A stretch of DNA of 64,000 nucleotides from Cyrtodaria siliqua (Eukaryota; Mollusca; Bivalvia; Adapedonta; Hiatellidae): assembly GCA_037043455.1 (NCBI GenBank), contig JAWPHD010000226.1, positions 310,001 to 374,000 on the forward strand, in the 5' to 3' direction. The position numbers and the translations under genes are program-made. A model generated the notes under the pieces. That model saw only the letters and a list, made by a program, of their open reading frames with translations, had not been told where the DNA came from and did not search any database. Positions 53,401 through 62,400 of the stretch are shown here, piece by piece (position 1 is the first letter of the stretch; each line of letters opens with the position of its first letter).

Positions 53401-56400
53401 AAGAGTTGGTAACCTCGTCTTCAGTATGTTTAGAAACGGTGTAAATCTGTTGTAAAATTTGCCTTTTGATGGCAAGATAGGGACTGTAATGTAACAGTTA
53501 TATGATAAAATTGTTATTTGCTATTATAGATATACCTATAACAGAAAATGTGTGCATTCAGGTTTCGAATAGACACCTGCCAAAAATGTTTTTCGTAAAT
53601 GCATGTATTTCTTTGTGAGTATTTAACAAAACTATCTTGAAAAAAACACATGTTAAAGCGAGAAAGAAAGCCTCTTAACAGAAAAAGGACGGTTTTAAAT
53701 AATAGATACCTACCAAAACTGTTTTAAAGGTAAATGCATGTATTTATTGCTAACTATTTAACAAAAAATATCTTGTATTAAAGCGAGAAAGAAATTTATA
53801 TTATTAACATATAAAATGATTACGACATGTTGTTATAATTATATATGTTTGAAATAATTCTTTTTTTTCTCTTGGAAATGTATAAAAATGAACACACACA
53901 AAACCACTTCTATTACGTATAACCCTGTGACAGTGTAGTTTAAACTGTTTTATTTCATGCGGAGAACGTCACCTACTCTTTTTATTTCAATATATATTTT
54001 AAATGGCAATTTCAATAGCTGCCATAAAAAGAAACACAAAGTAAGTACTTCCGACAGCAAACATGGAACATTAATCATGGGTACAAAATTAAAATCCACT
54101 AATTACTTGTTATTATCGTTTATACCAAGCAGTTTAAGCTCATACAGTAAAGAACCTCTATAGAATACCCCTTTCATATAGTTTGTATTTTCATGATTAA
54201 AGGGAGTGTAGTGACACAGCCAAACAATCTTTTTTATCGGGAGATTTGAAAAACTTGGAAAAAGGTACTGTAAGAATGATCAAAATCGAATAATAAACAA
54301 ATGAAGGTTGTTCTAAAATGGTTATGTGAGCCGCCATTTTGAGAGTTATGATGTCATACATTACGTGGTCCCGCCTTAATTCCATTAAGAGATGGGAAAG
54401 CTTACATTAGCAGGATTTTATAATGGATAATTTGACAATAAAACATATTTAAAAAAAAAAAATTACTGAATAAAATGCGATAACCCATTTCAGATTGCCT
54501 ATTAAATATTTTAATTTTATAATGTGCGAACTTTTTAAACTGAAATTAAGATAATATTTCATACCCCAGCCAACCCCGTTTTCGCTTTTTGGAGAAGGGG
54601 TTGGATGGGGTATGAAAGTTAATACTCGGACCACGTAATGAGTTATAAATTACCACATAAAATTATGGCATATGTGTAAATATCATTTAAAGCAAAGAAA
54701 ATCACTGCAAATGAATGTAACCCGGCCATATGTGTTATAACACTTTAGTTCACGTTTCTTCATGCTGTGATTTCCCCTCCTGTAAATCAGTTAATTAACA
54801 TATTTATAAATATTCCATATATGGTAAGTTAGAACTGTGATGTCATAGTTTTCAAAATTGCGGCTTCCATAACCATTTCAAAAGAACCATCAAATGACCA
54901 TAATTATCTTCTTTGTTTATCCCCTGATTTTGATAATTCTTTCACCATTGACAAGTTTTTTAGAACTCTAAATAGTAACAACTGTTTGGCTGTATGCCTA
55001 AATTCCCTTTGAATAAAACATTTTACATTCTGCCACCAAAAACTCGCACATGTGGTCAAACCAGATTGTGTTTTTCCTTGAATCAAAGAAGCATAGTGAT
55101 TAATCAGATAACAAGTTAGGCTTCATAAATGATGCCACAACAAACAACCATGTTTTAATATAAATACTTCAATGTACTGGTCAGTCCGAATCCCCAGATT
55201 TAGTCAAACACGTACTTACTAGATTTTGCTGGCTTTCATTTTCATAGTTGCCTTGCTTTTAAATAGATATGATAGAAAAACCTGATTTCTTTATCTAGAT
55301 ATCTTTCAAAACCGAAACAACATGATCTTTTTTTTTTACTTTCTTCAAACTTTTAACTAAACTGTCAACTGTAGATGGGTAAGAATTTGAGAAGAAATAA
55401 ACAAACTTTGTTTTTGAAATAATAAACCACGTACATGGTGCCATGAAGCAGTTCCCTCTCCAAAAGTAGCTGTGGGTGCAACTTACTTACCGGGAAATTG
55501 TAGGCGTAGCCTAAGTTAAAGTCCGCGAGTAAAGGTGGCAGCTAATTGTATAATTAGGAATACGTGTTATTTATAATTTTATAATGGTGGCAGTTATTTG
55601 TATTTATCACATAACGTGGTGTCGGAGTGTAATAAAACCATTCAATATTTCCGATATTCCACTAGTGTAACATAACGTTAATGACGTCATGGACGTCACG
55701 TTAATGTACGTTTTCTGACGTAATGTGACGTTATAAGTTATGTAATAAATAGAATATAACATTCGTTCTCATTCACGATTGAATTTATTAAACACCTTAG
55801 CAAAAATGATATAATGCTCGGCAAGAGCCTCGCATTATATCATTTTGCCAACTCGTTTAATAAATTCAATAATGAACCAATACTCCTGCAAGATCCTCTA
55901 TATATTAGATATATATGTTATTATTATATATGCTATAACATATTCTTTACATTTAACAGCAGAACTGTTTTTATGTTTAACCAGGGCAAGTTTGAGAATG
56001 TTTAATATTACCCAAAAGAAATCAACAATAAGAAAACAAATAATTATAATATATTTAACATTTTATAAAAAAAAGAAATCAACAATCATAGAAAATTGTT
56101 TAATTCTTTATCAAAACATAAAACTGCAGAAAGGCATGGTTTCATAAAAGGACAGACAAAAATTGGAAGGCTTTGACAAGTTTATTTTTTTCTTATTTGA
56201 TTTCCCACCCAATGAAAATGTTTGCCCTTAATTGGGTCCTTAAATTACCTCTTTCTATGTGTATTTAATCATTAACTCTTTTAAGGTAAAACATTTTATA
56301 AACTACTGCTAGTTTATTCCATTAATTCCTTGAATGTAATGCTATATGTCTTACCAAATTTTATAAACTACTGTAATTAATTGCAATATTTATTTTTTTA

Positions 56401-59400
56401 TTTTGTGTTTTGATCAATGATAGATATCATCATGCGGATATGCACTTTTCAGCCATGCCTGGTGAGCAGTGTATTAGCTATCCAACCGTGCAGCCGTCTT
56501 TTGCACAGCCATTTTTGAAAAATCGTGGCCAATATTTGGGGGAATGGGTGGGGTTTTTTTGTTGTTTTTTTTGGTCAACAACACTTCCAACTTACTTTCT
56601 CAATATTGTTGTTTTGTATACATCTATAGAAGAAATATGATCTAAAATGTATTTTTTCACCTTTATCCTTAAAAATAAATTACCCAAGAGACACCCACTT
56701 GTCGCAAATTGGCGTGTTACACACCCTGTTTGCATATTGCACACCCAGTTCTTGAATTTCAGGCTAATACACTGCTGGAGAGTATCCACTTTTTTCTGCA
56801 TGGTTTACTGGTTTTATCTTAATTAAGTGACTGTTATGCTTGATGTTGATATTGTTATATTATTATTTATTTTTCTATGTCGTCAGATGACATTACGTAA
56901 AATAACTCTGAGGTATTTTGTCAGTGCTACTAAATAAACCAAAATGTATTAGGTCACCCCTTTATTAGGTTAGTTTAAACATATTTCTTTTATATCGATT
57001 ACGGAAAAAGTTCTTATATTAATCCCAATCGCTGGCTTCCTGGGTAGAACCAGTTCTAAGCAATGTGGATTAAGGATCTTGCTCAAGTATAAATAACATG
57101 ACCATGGCAAGTTATTAGGTTGAAAAGTGCATATATGTATGATCAGAATGTTTAACCGTAACTTCGCATGCATGTGATCAAGTTTATAGTATTCCATTAT
57201 TCTGTTAGTTATTTTTTTATTTGTTTTAATAGGTACTGAATTTTGATTAGTTTAAATAAAGGTTAGCACAGCTTGGGATTCTGAACAGAGGAATTGGTAT
57301 AATATTATAGCATCATATGTTACCTTCCGAAAACTAAAGCCATTAATTTGTTTGATTAAAACCTGACAAAATAATACATAACGTATTGGTAATGGCCATG
57401 CATGTAAGAAACATCATCTGCATAACCAGGCAGAATAAACAGAAGACCCCAAATGGTGTCCAACGACACTGTGAACATTTTACGATTAAAAAATAAACAT
57501 TTACGTCAGTAAAATTAGTTTAGAGATTATGAAAACTTCTATATGTTGTTTATGCCTGGTTACTGTGTTTCTATGGTTATGGCAACTGTAATAAACTTAC
57601 AAGACTTAATCTGTACGATCCTGTTGCCATCGGAGACTAAATAACACAGTTACAAATTAAAAGGGACAACTCTTAGTTACACATTAAAGGGGAACAACTC
57701 TTATTGGCCAACAAGTTTCATTATAGAGAAGATGTTTAAAAATGAATTACTTGTGTTTAAAATATCACACCATAAATGTACACTGGCATTCATTATAGAT
57801 AAAACAGTATTTTAACATAATGCTTACTGGTAATTGTTACGAGATTAAATTCCACAGTTCTTTGTGTTTTGATTTTTAGAGTTGGTATTTTTCTAAGTCT
57901 TGAATGCTATTTATGTAAGCTATCTTTTATAATAATATTTGGCCCTAATGGCATTACTGCTATAAATGTTGCATCACATAGCCACAAGGAATACATACCA
58001 ATGGTGGAGGCAGTGGTCTGGGTTCTGACTTGAGTATGCCCATGGTCCCCGGCGTACAGTGTAACAATCTATACACGTGTTCCACGATGCCGAGACCCCG
58101 CACCAGGTTGTCGCGCTGTAACAGTCCACTGATACGCTCCAGTTCCTCTTCCTCCAGAATGTCCATCGGCTTCTTCGTGTCGACAGGTTCATCGACCTGC
58201 CTGGCTGACTCACTGCCCATCACCTTTAACCAAAATATTCAACAAATGTTGAAATTTCAATTCAATCGAATCAAGCAGTTTTTACTTTAGAGCTTTTCCA
58301 TTAAAACATACCCGGGACCACAGGAAGGCAATTTAATAAACATCTATGGATGAATCCTGTTTTATAAATTTAATTCTTTACACTCAATTTCGCATCTATG
58401 GGTGGGTGTACACTTTTATAGAGGCCTTCCTCGGGTCCCATGTCCGTTTTCATGGAATAGCCCTCAGGCAAGTTACTGATATCAAGTATCCTTCTAACAA
58501 CTGGGAATAGATCATATACTGATTCTTCTCTCTTAATTAGGTACCTACAACAACTAGAGGTATCTATTTTTCAGTAAAATTAGATTTATCCTTGATTATT
58601 CCGTGACCGTTTTACAAAATATTTAATTCTATTTGGTAAACAATCACTGACACTATTTACTATCTTGAACAAGATGCTACAGTAACTATCCACTTACATC
58701 CAAGTTAGTTCTTGAACTAGATGCTATAGTAACTATTCACTTACATGTAAGTTCGATCCAGAACTAGATACTGCAGTAACTATTTACTTACACCCAAGCA
58801 AGATCTTGAACTAGATGCAAAAGTAACTCTTCAATTATATCCAAGTTAGATCTTGAGCTAGATACTAAAGTAACCATTGAACTAGATGTCACAGTAACTA
58901 TTCACTTACACCCAAATTAGATCTTGAACTAGATGCTATAGTATTTATTCACTTACACCCAAGTTAAATCTTGAAGTAGATGCTACAGTAACTATTCACT
59001 TACACCCAAGTTAGATCTTGAACTAGACACTTAAGTAACTATTCACTTACACCCAATTTAGATCTAGAACTAGACACTTAAGTAACTATTCACTTACACC
59101 CAAGTTAGATCTTGAAGTAGATGCTGCAGTAACTATTCACTTACACCCAAGTTAGATCTTGAAGTAGATGTGATAGTAACTGTTCACTTATATCTAAGTT
59201 AGATGCTACAGAAACTATTCACTTACATCCAAGTTAGATCTTGAGCTAGATGTTAATCTCCGGGTGGGCATGGAGGTTCGATTTAACGAGCGTCTTCTCC
59301 GACTTCCAGGACTTTCAGGTCGGGCTACACCTGTCGTGTTTTTCTTCCCTTTCAACATAGACTCTAGTTTCTCCTTCTTCCTTGTGATTTCTTCTCTTTG

Positions 59401-62400
59401 TTGTCTGTTTTTTTAAGAAATATATAATACATAGGTTAATGTAGATAATTAGGTAAGATTAAGAATCTATCTACACAGAATATCAGCCTCTATTTACATA
59501 AAAATAAAGATTTGCAGAATGAACCTAGAGATTTCACACGAGTTGCAAAAAAATGATGTTGCAAACACTCCTGCTTCAATTGTTCAGTGGGGCAACTCGC
59601 CCACCAAGCATGTGGAGATGAAACAGATCTAAGCAGGATTAAACAAATAAATGTATAAGTAAAGTAAGCTGCAGTTAAACCAGTAAGTTTTTTTGTATTT
59701 AAATACGAAATCTGATACTGATTAATTGTAGTGATAGCTTGAAAACTGTCTTTTTAAAGATCAGATTCCTGTAAGACAGAAATAAAAATTGCTGCAACAC
59801 AAACAAATTGTATGTCTGTATATATATATATATATTGTTTAATACTCTTTTGAGTATTATGAACTGTGAACTCTGTTTCTAAGGAGGGTTAAGCGGCATG
59901 AAACCTATTTAAACCCTAACTTTTCTACTCTTACTGAAGATTGCAAAGAGATTAGTTTACAGGCAAATGATGTTTCTCAGACTTATATATATATATGCTT
60001 TGAAGAATGTCTTGTTTTTAGTTATAATTTTGAGAAAACAAAACCCAAAGTTCTTACCGCGCCATTTCACTTCTGGCTTTAAAAGCTGCTGTTTCCTGAA
60101 ATAGCGTACCGCTACTGTGAAAGAACTTCTCGTATTTCTCCATGCCAGGGGTGGGATATATGCGCCGAAAGTTGCCTAGATGAGCGTCCTCAAACTTGTC
60201 TAAGGTATCTATATACTGCTGATGGGCTAGATCTAACTCTTCTCTGTGCAGCAAATCAATGAGCAAAACAAATTTAGAATGACGAAAATCTCGAAAAAAC
60301 AACTCAATATTTGTATGAGTCAAGGTAGCGAAACCACATGACTTTTTGATTGGCTTCTAAGCAAAAAATGTAAACAAAATGCTCCATTCAGGTAGGTTTT
60401 TTCCTCATAACTTTCCTAATATTTAACACATTTTATTTAAATAAAGTGCACATACCCTTACAATGTCAGCTCTTTCCTCTGCCGCAAAAAGCAATTTGGT
60501 TCATTCAGTACTTTCTGAGATTAGGCCTCCCAAAATGTACATGGTCATATATTTCTTTTGTTTCCAAGACTTTGGGAGGGCTAATCTCAGAAAGTACTAG
60601 ATAAATCGAATTACCATTTGCGGCGGAGAAAAGAGCTCACTTTAGAGGGGTATGTGCACTTTAGTTGAATAAATATGAAGAAAGTTCTGAATCGAACACC
60701 ACCTGAATCAAGCATTTTGTTTACAATTTTTTTGCCATGAAACTGATCAAAAAGTAACATGGTTTTCCCACCCTGTGAGTTCTTATGAAGAAAATTTCTG
60801 AAAGTAAATATGTCTTCTTGTGCTGAAATTGGAAGTCATGTTTTGAACATGCAAATTGTGTTCTTGTAACGCAGAAAAAAAACCTCCTTTTCTGATAAAA
60901 GTGCCCTGTTTATAAATGATTTATTTGAGTAAACCTCATTTTTAGCATGCATATTACAGCCAAAGAATTCATTCATAATTTTGGACAATTCTATTTGTCT
61001 GAATTAGTGTAATCTTCTCTTAGTAATAATTTTCCTCCCATGTTACTGAAAACTTCTCGTCTCTCACCTCTGCAGGTTCATATCCCATTGGGAGCTCAAC
61101 TTGTGAGAAAGTGTCTATTCTTACGGATGTCGGGAGGTATGCAGTACTGGTTTTACCCAGTAATAAATGGATTGTCTGCCTTCACCACTAAATGTCGACT
61201 GTCATGTATAGCCTAACAAGTGCTGAAAAATGATGTCGAACACCAAACATACAAACAAACAAACCTTGACTCCTTTCTGTTTGACTTCCCGAGGAGCCTG
61301 TCCTTGATGCGACGTCGCTCCTCCTCTATACACTTGCGTCTGTCACAAGCACCAAAGTTGACAAGTTGCAGCGTGTCATATATAAGAGCACCCTTGATTT
61401 CTCTGTCTAAGTCAGAGTCTGTGCCAAAACTGGGCGAATGATTTACCTATAGATGTAGAAAATCAGGTTAACAATCAGCTAAGTCAGAGTCTGTGGTGAA
61501 ACTGGGTGTGATTTACCTATAGACATAGAAAATCAGGTTAACAATCTCTAAGTCAGAGTCTGTGGTGAAACTGGGTGAGTAATATACCTATAGACATAGA
61601 AAATCAGGTTAACAATCTCTAAGTCAGAGTCTGTGGTGAAACTGGGTGAGTAATATACCTATAGACATAGAAAATTAGGTTAACAATCTCTAAGTCAGAG
61701 TCTGTGGTGAAACTGGGTGAGTAATATACCTATAGACGTAGAAAATCAGGTTAACAATCTCTAAGTCAGAGTCTGTGGTGAAACTGGGTGAGTGATTTAC
61801 CTAAAGACGTAAAAAATCGGGTTAAATATTTCGTCAGAGTCTGTGGTAAAACTTATGCTACGTGCAAAATATTAAACTTCTAGCTGTTTTAGTGTCAGAG
61901 AAGAAGATTTTTAGATTTTCCTATCTATAACTCTATGAAAAACGGTGACCCTTGGGGCGTGGCCAGATTTTACCCCAGGGTCACCATTTGAACAAACTGG
62001 GTAGAGGACCATAAACTTTGTCGAGAGATAACAATATCAGGAGACTGAAGAACGTTTAGAGTTTGTTAGAGAAACATTCAAACCTCCGTGAGTTACTGTT
62101 ATATTATCATAATGTTCACATATGACTCACCTCTATCACGTATGGCCGTAACTTGCGGTCCAACATCACGTCAAACCCTAGAATTTCAAAACAAGCACTG
62201 CCCTTTACATGATTAGGAAAACATGTGCGGTAGTTGTGTTTTAGAACTGAATGCGCTGATATAAGCGTCTTTATAATCACATCATCAATGTCTGCCCACA
62301 TTTTATCCACATCGTAACCTTTCTGCTCCATGAAACGATTTGTCGTACTAATTTTACGTTTACTTCCCGCCTCGTCATCGCGAATAAAGTCCTCACTATG

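Larger units (their letters stand above)
42325..57998 (-). other. 15.7-kb intron of the TTLL gene
   Basis: The elements are listed separately. I see no gene or clear element in 42330-44340, 44660-45200, 46930-47470, 47545-48350, 48895-49810, 53160-54190, 55015-55620, 55890-56455 and 56785-57990. The last stretch includes an inverted SINE fragment at 57020-57110 carrying CTGGGTAGAACCAGTTC. All other joins in this region are phase 0, so an unrecognised phase 0 exon could hide here. Confidence 0.6.

Noticed and set aside
58030..58290. Plus-strand open frame over exon w6
   Set aside because: It is the shadow of the minus-strand TTLL exon, which has matched splice sites and phase.
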